Assembly (NCBI RefSeq): GCF_000972785.3
Contig: NZ_CP011253.3
Coordinates: 3,472,001-3,536,000, forward strand
Direction of reading: 5' to 3'
Origin: Pandoraea oxalativorans
Lineage (GTDB): Bacteria > Pseudomonadota > Gammaproteobacteria > Burkholderiales > Burkholderiaceae
Length of the DNA: 64,000 nucleotides
Part shown: positions 7,900-17,000 of the stretch, one piece after another
Numbering within the stretch: position 1 is the stretch's first letter
Layout: each line of letters begins with the position of its first letter
Program-made: the position numbers and the translations under genes
The notes under the pieces: model-generated
Database searches by the model: none
Told to the model about the DNA's origin: nothing
The model's input: only the letters and a program-made list of their open reading frames with translations

Positions 7900-8776
7900 C
7901 CGGGACCTTCGACACGTTCGAGACGCTCGCCCCGCCGACCTCAACCGGCTCGCAGACGTCACGACGTCCCACCTGCCCGCCCAGCACCGGCAAGCACATC
8001 GGCAAGCCCTGAAAGTCGATGCGCTGCATCGGCGTGGCGAACACCGCCATCAGACGGTCCGGGTCCATCGTCTCGTCGGGTGTGCCCGAGAAGACAAGCT
8101 TGCCGTCGCGCATGAGCAGCATGGCGTCGGAGAAGGCGGCGGCCTGATTGAGGTCGTGCAGCACCCACACGACGGTCATGCCCGTCTCGCGATTGAGTTC
8201 GCGAATACGCGCAAGAATGTCGATCCGGTGGCGCACGTCGAGATACGTCGTCGGCTCGTCGAGCAACAGCACGTTGCCCTCCTGCGCCAGCGCCATGGCG
8301 ATGAACGCGCGCTGACGCTCCCCGCCGGACAACGCCGTGACGTCGCGCGTGCACAGCGTGTCCAGTTCCATGAGATGCAGGGCGCGCTCGATGGCGAGGT
8401 TGTCGCGCTCGCCAAGGCGTCCACCCATGCCGGTATGGCTGTAGCGGCCGCAAGCGACGAGTTCGGCGACGGTCATGCCGAACGGCATGCCGGGCGTCTG
8501 CGCGAGCAGCGCGATGCGACGCGCACGCTCACGTGCACGCAGCGAGTCGAGCGGCGTGTCGTCGAGCCATACGCGGCCCGACACGGGTTTGAGCAGGCCG
8601 CCCAGGGTGCGCAGCAGCGTGCTCTTGCCGCAGCCGTTCGGGCCGCACAGTGCGCTCACACGGCCTGCGGCGAAGGTCACATCGACCTGAGTGAGGACGT
8701 TGCGGGCCCCCACAGCAACATTAAGGCCTTCCGCACGCAACGACGCGCCTGCGGCAGGCGTCAGAAATTCGGTCAT
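7868..8776 (-). CDS. fhuC: Ferric-siderophore ABC transporter ATPase, FhuC-like
   Basis: A 302-residue cytoplasmic ATPase that powers FhuB. Walker A is GPNGCGKST, the ABC signature LSGGERQRAFIAMALAQ, Walker B VLLLDEPTTYLDV, and the switch histidine is in VLHDLNQAA. After residue ~260 it carries a 40-residue tail not needed for the fold. The ATG at 8776 begins MTEFLTPAAG; a GTG at 8830 is possible but has a poorly placed ribosome-binding site. It is the first gene of fhuC-fhuB-fhuD-acyltransferase, downstream of a minus-strand TAAA-N17-CGTC promoter (8900-8924) with a leader of roughly 115 nt. Confidence 0.92.
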   Translation of the reverse strand: MTEFLTPAAGASLRAEGLNVAVGARNVLTQVDVTFAAGRVSALCGPNGCGKSTLLRTLGGLLKPVSGRVWLDDTPLDSLRARERARRIALLAQTPGMPFGMTVAELVACGRYSHTGMGGRLGERDNLAIERALHLMELDTLCTRDVTALSGGERQRAFIAMALAQEGNVLLLDEPTTYLDVRHRIDILARIRELNRETGMTVVWVLHDLNQAAAFSDAMLLMRDGKLVFSGTPDETMDPDRLMAVFATPMQRIDFQGLPMCLPVLGGQVGRRDVCEPVEVGGASVSNVSKVPDGPNGGRHGG

Positions 8777-8866
8777 GTTGAATGCCGGTCTGGCGGCTGC
8801 TGGACCGGTGGAAATACGGGTATCGGGCACCCCTCGTCTCGACGGCCTGCGTGAGCGCGCGCCGCC

Positions 8867-8891
8867 TAAACTCCGGAAGTGGTGGTTCGTC
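8867..8891 (+). promoter_or_regulatory. Iron-starvation sigma promoter for the acylase gene
   Basis: TAAA (8867-8870), 17 nt, CGTC (8888-8891). This is the -35/-10 form recognised by OrbS/PvdS-type ECF sigma factors. It faces the minus-strand copy at 8900-8924, leaving 8 bp between the two -10 elements. The expected start of transcription is only about 30 nt before the acylase ATG. Confidence 0.75.
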
Positions 8892-8899
8892 GCTCAAAA

Positions 8900-8924
8900 G
8901 ACGTATCACCAACCGGCATATTTA
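8900..8924 (-). promoter_or_regulatory. Iron-starvation sigma promoter for fhuCBD-acyltransferase
   Basis: Read on the minus strand: TAAA (8924-8921), 17 nt, CGTC (8903-8900). It drives the import operon leftwards. The -35 lies 4 nt before the acylase start codon on the other strand, so this promoter and the acylase leader share the same DNA. Confidence 0.75.
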
Positions 8925-8927
8925 CCC

Positions 8928-11552
8928 ATGTCCCGATCGCCCCAGCCGTCGCGCCTTCGTTTTGCTCCCCCTGCCTGTCCAGCCTTACCCGATCTGCCTT
9001 CCTCCCCGACATCGCCAAGGCCCGTGCGGACCGGACTGGTCATCGTCGTCCTGTGCCTTGCAGCATGCACTTCACCTACGTCGCCGACGCATCAGATCGC
9101 CGAAGCGCCCAAACCCCCGGCATCCCGCGTCTCGTCCATTACCGCGCATTACACCGCCGACGTCCGTCGCACGACCGACGGCACCGCCCATGTCCGCGCG
9201 GACAACTGGGGCAGCCTCGGTTATGGCTTCGGTTACGCGCAGGCGCAGGACAATCTCTGCACGCTCGCCGAGAGCATCGTGACGTTTCGCGGCGAACGCT
9301 CGCTGGCCTTCGGGGCGGACGGTCGGGTTGTGCGACGTGCGACCTTCGGTCAGCCGAACAACCTGGATGCGGACGTCTTCTTTCGTATGACGTTCGACAC
9401 CAACACCCTCGACCGGTATCGCGCCGCCCAGTCGCCGCGCGGACGTGAACTGGCACAGGGCTTCGCGGACGGTGTGACGCGCTATCTGCAAGACATGCGC
9501 GCGGGTACGGACGCCGCTCGGCACACCGCCTGCCGCAACGCCGACTGGATGCGCCAGGTAGGCACCGTGACGGAGGACGACGTCTACCGCCGCCTCTACG
9601 CCGCCGCACTCGCTGCGAGCGCCGCCACGCAGATCACCGCCATCGCGACGGCACGGCCGCCATCGGCCAGCGCCGCGATCGATGAACGATCACGCCCGGC
9701 GCGCAAGGTCGCAACCGCGTCGCCCGCCGCAGGGTCCCCAACCTCGCTGGCCTCGATCAACGATGCGGGCGTCGGCAGCAACGCCTTCGCCTTCGGGGCG
9801 TCGCTGAGTGCCGATGGCCAGCCGATTCTGTACGGCAGCCCGCACTGGTACTGGGAAGGTCCCGACCGGCTGTACCCTGCGCATCTCACGATCCCCGGCC
9901 AGTTCGACGTCTCGGGTGTCGGCATGCTCGGCGCGCCGTTCATCATGATCGGCTTCACGCAGAACGTCGCGTGGACGCATACGGTATCGAGTGCGCGACG
10001 CTTCGGCCTCATCGCCCTCACGCTCGATCCGACGGACCCGACCCGCTACCGGCTCGACGGCCGAACCGAAGCCATGCAGCGCGTTTCCGTCACCGTCCCC
10101 GTGCGCGATGCGCAAGGCAAGACGTCGACCGTCTCGCGAACGCTGTATCGCACGACCGACGGGCCAGTCGTCAATCTCTCGGCCATGTCCCCGGCGCTCG
10201 GCTGGACGACGCGTCAGGCACTGGTCCTGCGCGACGCCAACGCCAACAACTTCGGCCTGCTCGATCACTATCTGCGCATGGCGCAGGCCGACTCGCTCGA
10301 CGCGTTCGCGTCGGGCATGCGCACCGACGCGGCCAATCCGTGGGTCAACACCGTGGCCATCGGCCGACGCGACCCGCGCGTGTGGTTCGGCGATATTGGC
10401 CCGGTGCCGGGCGTGCCGGACGCGTTGTCGGCCGCTTGCACCGCCAAGCCCGCAGGACTGGCCTTCGCGAAGGCCGCGCCGGGTCTGCCTGTCCTGGACG
10501 GCAGCCGCAGCGCCTGCGCATGGCAAACCGCGCCGGACAGCCCGTTACCCGGCACGCTCGGACGCGGCGAGATGCCGGACATCATGAGCGACACGGTCGT
10601 CGCCAACATGAACGACAGTGCGTGGCTGGCCGCACCGGATGCGCCCCTCACCCATCTAAGCCGTGTGCTCGGCCAAAGCAACGCACCGCTTTCGCTGCGC
10701 AGCCGCGAGGGCTTGCAACGCATCGCCGCCTTGCGCGCCGCCGGTCCGGTCACGCAGCAGGCAGTGCGCGAGTCCGTGCTGCGCGCCACGCCCTTGTCCG
10801 CCAATCTCGCGCGCAAGTCGTTCCTCGCGCGCGCGTGCCCCTCTGAAGCCGAGCGCAAAGACAAACGCTTCGACGTGCGAGTCACACAAGATCCGCTCGA
10901 CGGCAAACCGTTGAAGTCGTCACAGACTGTCGATCTGGCGCCCGCCTGCCGCGTGCTGGCCGCCTGGGACGGCACGGGCGAGCGCAGCGCTCGGGGCGCG
11001 AACTTGTGGGATGCCGTCTGGATCCGGCTCGCAGGCGTCGATGCCACCGGACGTCGGGCGTTCGCCGAGCCGTTCGATGCCACGCACCCCGTCGCGTCGC
11101 CCGCCGGACTCGCCGCAGACGGCACGTCGCTCGCACAGACGCTGGGCGCGGCCGTGCTGGAGATGCAGCGCATGGGACTGGCGCTCGACAGCCGACGCGA
11201 CGAAGCGCTCTTCGCCACGCGCGGCGGACGCCGCATCGGACTGTCGGGCGGCTGCGACATCGCGGGCTACTTCTCGATCATGTGCGCCGACGCCCGCATG
11301 GGCACCGACCGCTATGGCATGGACACGGTTGCGCGCGGCGACACGTATCTCCAGGTCGTCTCCTTCCCCGACGATCCGGCGCGGCGCGTCGCTGCCTCGA
11401 CGCTCGACGCATCCGGCCCCTCGGACGACCGCGCCGATCCGCGCAATGCAACAGCCCTGCAAGCGTGGGCCGACAAACGCTGGCAGGCCGCGCCGTTCAC
11501 GCAGGCCGACGTCGATGCAGCCACCGTCAGCGTGCTGCATCTCTCGCAATGA
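8928..11552 (+). CDS. PvdQ-like penicillin-acylase-family hydrolase, lipoprotein
   Basis: An 874-residue N-terminal-nucleophile amidohydrolase. A lipoprotein signal (LVIVVLCLAAC, lipobox cysteine about residue 46) follows a basic N-terminus. The alpha chain begins near ITAHYTADVRRTTDGTAHV. The autocatalytic cleavage site is G-Ser284 in GVGSNAFAFGAS, whose serine should become the beta-chain nucleophile, followed by GSPHWYWEGPDRLYP. The family includes aculeacin, penicillin and acyl-homoserine-lactone acylases and PvdQ, which removes the fatty acid from the pyoverdine precursor. Here the first NRPS starts with a FAAL and the gene has a siderophore-type promoter, so deacylation of the siderophore is the likely role. 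Quorum quenching is an alternative. No clear ribosome-binding site precedes the ATG. Confidence 0.85.
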   Translation: MSRSPQPSRLRFAPPACPALPDLPSSPTSPRPVRTGLVIVVLCLAACTSPTSPTHQIAEAPKPPASRVSSITAHYTADVRRTTDGTAHVRADNWGSLGYGFGYAQAQDNLCTLAESIVTFRGERSLAFGADGRVVRRATFGQPNNLDADVFFRMTFDTNTLDRYRAAQSPRGRELAQGFADGVTRYLQDMRAGTDAARHTACRNADWMRQVGTVTEDDVYRRLYAAALAASAATQITAIATARPPSASAAIDERSRPARKVATASPAAGSPTSLASINDAGVGSNAFAFGASLSADGQPILYGSPHWYWEGPDRLYPAHLTIPGQFDVSGVGMLGAPFIMIGFTQNVAWTHTVSSARRFGLIALTLDPTDPTRYRLDGRTEAMQRVSVTVPVRDAQGKTSTVSRTLYRTTDGPVVNLSAMSPALGWTTRQALVLRDANANNFGLLDHYLRMAQADSLDAFASGMRTDAANPWVNTVAIGRRDPRVWFGDIGPVPGVPDALSAACTAKPAGLAFAKAAPGLPVLDGSRSACAWQTAPDSPLPGTLGRGEMPDIMSDTVVANMNDSAWLAAPDAPLTHLSRVLGQSNAPLSLRSREGLQRIAALRAAGPVTQQAVRESVLRATPLSANLARKSFLARACPSEAERKDKRFDVRVTQDPLDGKPLKSSQTVDLAPACRVLAAWDGTGERSARGANLWDAVWIRLAGVDATGRRAFAEPFDATHPVASPAGLAADGTSLAQTLGAAVLEMQRMGLALDSRRDEALFATRGGRRIGLSGGCDIAGYFSIMCADARMGTDRYGMDTVARGDTYLQVVSFPDDPARRVAASTLDASGPSDDRADPRNATALQAWADKRWQAAPFTQADVDAATVSVLHLSQ

Positions 11553-11586
11553 GACGCCCGGCAGGACTGGCCGACGATGGCCCGCC

Positions 11587-11611
11587 TAAATATCCCGTGG
11601 GTTGATTCGTC
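11587..11611 (+). promoter_or_regulatory. Iron-starvation sigma promoter for the receptor gene
   Basis: TAAA (11587-11590), 17 nt, CGTC (11608-11611), which also reads as TAAAT-N16-CGT, the PvdS form. It lies in the 139-bp gap between the acylase and receptor genes and predicts a leader of about 70 nt ending in the AGGAG site near 11680. Confidence 0.78.
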
Positions 11612-11691
11612 CACTACTCGATAGGTGCCGTCGCCCGGGGATTCGAGTGCGCACGTCGCCTCAGTCGTCGATAAAAACCTAGGAGTCTTAG

Positions 11692-13914
11692 ATGAAGCAC
11701 TACGGGAGCGTCCGTGGCCGGGGGGCCAGACGCCTGCAATCGAGCCATCGCCCGATCCGACCAATCCACCGTCGCATCGCGCTGGCGGCAAGTCTGACCT
11801 TCGCGCCGCTGGCGTTCTCCCACGGCGCGTGGGCACAGACGAGCAGCCAGCAAGGCGACGTCGCGCTTGCGCCCACGCAGGTGAGCGCCGAGCGCGCACC
11901 GGAGAACGGCGCAGGGCCGGTCGACGGGATCGTCGCCAAGCGCAGTACCACGGGCACCAAGACGGATACCCCGCTCATCGAGAATCCGCAATCGGTGTCG
12001 GTCATTCCGAAGGAGATGATTCAGGATCTGGGCGCGCAGTCGGTCAGTCAGGCCATGCGTTACAGCGCCGGTGTGCTGCCGGACAACGCGGGCTTCGAGA
12101 CGCGCTTCGACTGGATCAACATTCGCGGCTTCTCGGCGTCCACGCTCGGCCTGTTCATGGATGGCACGCGTCTGCAATCGGCGACCGAATTCCAGTTGGA
12201 TCCGTATGGCCTCGAGCGTATCGAAATCCTGCGTGGACCTTCGTCGGTGCTATACGGGCAGAACACGCCCGGCGGGCTGATCAACATGGTGACGAAGAAG
12301 CCGCTGGAGACACCGCTTCACGAAATCCAGCTCTCGGCGGGTTCGTTCAAGAACAAGCAGGCGGCCTTCGACTTCAGTGGCCCGCTGGACGCCGACGGCA
12401 AGGTGCTCTACCGCCTCGTCGGCCTGTTCCGCGACAGCAACACGCAGGTCGACTACACCCCGAACGATCGCATCTACATCGCGCCGTCGCTCACCTGGAA
12501 GGCCACCGACAAGACCACGATCACGTTCGAGGCGAGCTACCAGCGCGACAAGCTCGGCTTCGGCCAGTTCCTGCCCGCGTCCGGCACGGTGCTGCCGAAC
12601 CCGAACGGCCAGATTCCGGTCGGCCGCTTCGTGGGCGACCCGAACTACGACAACATCAAGCGTGAGCAGGTTTTCGCCGGTTACCAGCTCGAACACCGCT
12701 TCAACGATCAGGTATCGTTCAAGCAGGCCGCACGCTATTCGTACTTCGACTACAAGGTCGACACGGATGCCTACGGTCTGGGCTTCGCGCCGGGCAGCAC
12801 ACGACTGATCAACCGGTTGCCGTTTGCCGACTACCGTCAGACGGACGTGCTCACCATCGATAATCAATTGCAGACGAAATTCACCACGGGCCCGCTCTCG
12901 CACGTGGCGCTGTTCGGCTTCGACTATTACTACGACAACGAGCATCGCAGCATGCGTCAGGGCGTGGCGAGCGCATCGAATCAGCTCGACGTCTTCTCGC
13001 CCAACTACGGCGCGGCCGTGTTCGGTCTGACGCGTCAGGCGGCGGACTCCGATTCGCGCTTCACGCAAGGCGGCCTCTACTTCCAGGATCAGATCAAGTA
13101 CGAGAAGTGGTTGCTCACGCTGGGCGTGCGTCAGGACTGGGTGGCACAGAACGTCTACAACCGGCTGACGAACCGTTCGTCGAATCAAGCGGATCAGCAA
13201 GCGACCTATCGTGCTGGACTGACGTATCTGTTCGACATGGGGCTGGCACCGTACTTCAGCTACTCCGAGTCGTTCCAGCCCAACGTCGGCGTAGACCGCA
13301 ACGGTAACCAGTTCAATCCGTCGAAGGGCAAGCAGTACGAAGTCGGTGTGAAGTACCAGCCGAAGGGCTACAACAGCTTCGTCACGCTGTCGTTGTTCGA
13401 CATCCGCATGACGAACGTGCTCACGCCCGACCCGGCCAACACGGCGTTCTCGATCACGACGGGCGAGCAGCACTCGAAGGGCTTCGAACTCGAAGCCGTC
13501 GGCGAAGTCACCGACAACCTGAAGGTGATCGGCTCGTACACGAATACGAACATCACCAATTCGAAGACCACCGACCCGACGCTGCTCGGCAAGGTACCGC
13601 CGCAGCAACCGCGCACGGCCGCCGCCCTGTGGGCCGACTACACGTTCCACGCGGGTGTACTCAAGGGCTTCGGCTTTAATGGCGGCATTCGTTACGTCGG
13701 ACCGACCTTCATCGACGCGACCAACACCGCCGGACAAGCGCCCTCGCGCACGCTGGTCGACCTGGGTCTGCACTACCAGTTGGACAAGCACTGGCGCTTC
13801 CAGCTCGACGGCAGCAACATCTTCGACAAGACCTACGTCGTGTGTGTGACGACCTCTCAGTGCGCCTATGGTGCACGCCGCACAATTCTCGGGACGGCGA
13901 AGTACAGCTGGTAA
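11692..13914 (+). CDS. TonB-dependent ferric-siderophore receptor
   Basis: A 740-residue outer-membrane receptor of the FhuA/FpvA-like siderophore class. A basic N-terminus and signal peptide end at GAWA-QT (about residue 48). There is a TonB-box-like segment (LAPTQVSAE), then the plug domain (IENPQSVSVIPKEMIQDLGA ... LERIEILRGPSSVLYGQN.PGG, about 95-205) and a 22-strand beta barrel ending in the aromatic ILGTAKYSW. AGGAG stands 9 nt before the ATG. There is no N-terminal signalling extension of the FpvA type, so it should not signal to the sigma factor through an anti-sigma. It takes up the ferric form of the product of this locus (inferred from context and promoter). Confidence 0.93.
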   Translation: MKHYGSVRGRGARRLQSSHRPIRPIHRRIALAASLTFAPLAFSHGAWAQTSSQQGDVALAPTQVSAERAPENGAGPVDGIVAKRSTTGTKTDTPLIENPQSVSVIPKEMIQDLGAQSVSQAMRYSAGVLPDNAGFETRFDWINIRGFSASTLGLFMDGTRLQSATEFQLDPYGLERIEILRGPSSVLYGQNTPGGLINMVTKKPLETPLHEIQLSAGSFKNKQAAFDFSGPLDADGKVLYRLVGLFRDSNTQVDYTPNDRIYIAPSLTWKATDKTTITFEASYQRDKLGFGQFLPASGTVLPNPNGQIPVGRFVGDPNYDNIKREQVFAGYQLEHRFNDQVSFKQAARYSYFDYKVDTDAYGLGFAPGSTRLINRLPFADYRQTDVLTIDNQLQTKFTTGPLSHVALFGFDYYYDNEHRSMRQGVASASNQLDVFSPNYGAAVFGLTRQAADSDSRFTQGGLYFQDQIKYEKWLLTLGVRQDWVAQNVYNRLTNRSSNQADQQATYRAGLTYLFDMGLAPYFSYSESFQPNVGVDRNGNQFNPSKGKQYEVGVKYQPKGYNSFVTLSLFDIRMTNVLTPDPANTAFSITTGEQHSKGFELEAVGEVTDNLKVIGSYTNTNITNSKTTDPTLLGKVPPQQPRTAAALWADYTFHAGVLKGFGFNGGIRYVGPTFIDATNTAGQAPSRTLVDLGLHYQLDKHWRFQLDGSNIFDKTYVVCVTTSQCAYGARRTILGTAKYSW

Positions 13915-13938
13915 GGCATTGGACGTCTGACGTGTCGT

Positions 13939-13974
13939 AAAAAAGCGAGGCCAATGTACCGGCCTCGCTTTTTT
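13939..13974. terminator. Bidirectional terminator between receptor and last NRPS gene
   Basis: AAAAAAGCGAGGCC, an 8-nt loop, and GGCCTCGCTTTTTT form a perfect 14-bp stem flanked by A and T runs on both sides. It ends the receptor transcript from the left and the NRPS operon from the right. Confidence 0.92.
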
Positions 13975-14001
13975 TCGAGCTTAACGTCCGTCGCCGCAAT
14001 G

Positions 14002-17000
14002 TCACGCGGCGACGCTCACCCCGAGAGTACTCACTTCGCTCACCTCCCGCACCGCCCGTGCGACGTCGTCGATCCACGCCTTCGTGCGAGGCAGTTGCAT
14101 GTGACTCGATGCGACCGTGCCCTCATACACAGGCGCCGCAGCCATCGCGCGCGACAGCCGCTCGCGATCGTCCGACGCACGTCGCTCGATCCACCACGCA
14201 TGCACGGGCACGACTGTCGGACGCAGACGATGAACGTCCGCCAATGCGCGCAAGTGCGCCGTCACCCGGAACATATGCGCGAGTTCGTCGCGACCGAGCG
14301 ACGCGTAGTCGCCTGTAGCGGCCACCGGCGTACCGCCCTGCCCCTGCATCGTCAATGCGGCATCGACGGCGGCCGCCAGCACGCCCTCGTCCAGCGGCTT
14401 CCCCGCGTGCGGTGCGAGCGACGCGCGCAACGTCCCGGCATCGACCTGCGGCAGAATCGTGACGAGATAGTCGAGCAGATCGCCCGTCCAGTCGCGCGAC
14501 GACGCGACGGGTGGCGCATCACCTTGTTGGGCTGGGACGAACGTATCCGCGAGCCCGAGGAACGCCACCGTCTGACCGCTGGCACGCAGACGCTCGGCCA
14601 TCGCCATCGCAATCGGTCCACCGAGCGACCAGCCGAGCAGGTGGTACGGGCCGCTCGGTTGTGCTGTCCGTACGGCGTCGACATATCGCCCCGCCATTTC
14701 ATCGAGCGACGTGTCCGACCATGCGGGGTCGATCAGCATGCGCGACTGAATGCCGATCACCGGGCGTTCGTCGGCCAGGGCCTGCGCAAGCGGACGATAG
14801 TCGAAGACGGTGCCCACCGCCGGATGAACGCAAAACAGCGCGGGCGCCGACGACTTGCTGGCGTTCAACCGCACCAGCAGGTCGCCACCGGTCGATGGCG
14901 CAGTCTCCGAAGGCGTGAGCGCGGCGGCCAGGCGCGCCACCGTGCCGTGCTGCATCAGTTCGCGCAGGCTGATCTTGAGCGGCGGCGTCCCGCGCTTGAG
15001 GCGCGCAATCACTTGCAACGCCAGAATCGAATCGCCGCCGATCTCGAAGAAATTCGCGTCGCGGCCCACCTGCTCCGTCTTGAGGACCGTCTTCCAGACG
15101 TCCGCGATGCGCGCTTCGAGCGCGCCGATCTCGCCTGACGGTCCCGCCTGCGCCTTCGCTTCCCCCGCGGACCTGTCGGTCGACATCGCCGCCAGCAACG
15201 CGCGACGATCCACTTTGCCGTTCGCCGTGAGCGGTAGTGCGGCAAGACGCACGAGCCGCGACGGCACCCAGGCCGACGGCAATGCCGACGTGAGCGCTGC
15301 CTTCGCATCGGCCTCGGTCAGCTCACCCGTGTAGCCGCCGAGCAATTGCGGTTGCCCGCGCGCGTCGCGCTCCACGAGAACGACGGCATCCTGCACGCCG
15401 TCCAGCGCGCGCAGCGCGTGCGCCACCTCGCCCGGCTCCACGCGATAGCCGCGAATCTTCACCTGATCGTCGGCGCGTCCGAGATAGACGATTTCGCCGT
15501 CCGCACGCCGCTTCACCCGATCGCCCGTGCGATACATCCGCGCGCCCGGGCGCCACGGATCCGGCACAAAGCGCTCCGCCGTCTTGCCCGGCTCGCCGAG
15601 ATAGCCGCGTGCGAGCGCGGCACCCCCGATGTAAAGCTCGCCGCCCACGCCCGGCGGCACCGCATTGAGATCGTCGTCGAGGACGTAGGCACTCACGTTG
15701 GGCAACGGCAGGCCAACAGGCAGCAACGCATCGTTCGATGCCGCGCGGTGAGTGAGCACACCCACGGTCGTTTCCGTCGGTCCATAGTGATTGAGCACAC
15801 GCAGCGACGGACGATGGGTGTGAAGCAACGTCAGCAACTCGGCGTCGGCCGCTTCCCCGCCCACGATCAGCCAGTCGTTCGGCAGCACGTCCGGTCCTGC
15901 GGCCAGCATCAACCCCTTCAGATGGCTCGGCACGATCTTCGTCGCCCCGATGCGGCGTGCGCGCATCCACTCGGCGAAGCGTCCGGCGTCGAAGGCATCC
16001 TCCTGGGGCATGAGATGCAGCGGCCGCCCCATCGCGAGCGCGCCGAACAGCACCGTGTGCCCGAGATCGGCTGCGACGGTCGAAACCATCGCCATTCCAG
16101 CGTCTTCCGGGAAATCGTGCAGTCTGGACGTCACACCCTGTACATAGTTATGCAACGCCGCCCGACTCACCACGACACCCTTCGGCTGTCCCGTGGACCC
16201 CGACGTGTAGATGACGTAGGCGGCCTGCGCCGGATGCACGCTGCGATTGACGAAGCGCACTTCGTCCCCTGCCAGCAGATCGGCGACGGCCAGCGTCACG
16301 CACCCGTCGACGTGAGGGACCGACGCAACGTCCGGCGCGACGATCAGCGCCTTTGCACCGCTCGCGGCGATGAGCTGTGCCAGACGTGCGGACGGCTGCG
16401 TCGGATGCAGCGGCACATGAGCCGCCCCCAGCTTCCACACACCGAGCATCGCAGCGACCCAACTAGCGCTGCGCGGCATCAGCAACGCAACGCGATCCTC
16501 CGCACCGATGCCTCGCGTCGCGAGCGCCTGCGCCACGCGATCGGCATGCGCGTCGAGCGTGCGACGCGACCACGCACCATCCCCGCCTTCGACGGCAAGC
16601 GCATCCCCCTGCTGAGCGACGCGCGACGCCCATGTCTGCATCCAGTCGCGCGTCTCCCACACGTGCCGTTCACCGTCGGTCGTGACCGGCACGTCGGCAT
16701 GCAGCGCGATATCGGCGAGCCGGTCGTCCGGGGCTTGCGCCAGTTGCGCCAGCAAACGGGGAAATGCACGCGCCAGCGGCTCGACGGTCGTGGCGTCGAA
16801 CAGGTCCGTCGCGTACGTCAACGCGATCTGCAACGTGTCGCCGCGCTCCAGCGTATCGAGCGAAAGATCGAAGTGCGAGCTTTGTCCGGCGACGACCAGC
16901 GGTTCAATGCGCAGACCGGCCATCTCCGGTACCGCGTCGCGTGCGATCTCGTGATTGAACTTCGCCTGAAACAGCGCGTTGACGGACGCGTCGCGCGCCG

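Noticed and set aside
8691..8927. An upstream start for the acylase at 8691
   Set aside because: It would run through fhuC antisense and both promoters, and place the lipoprotein signal in the middle of the protein.
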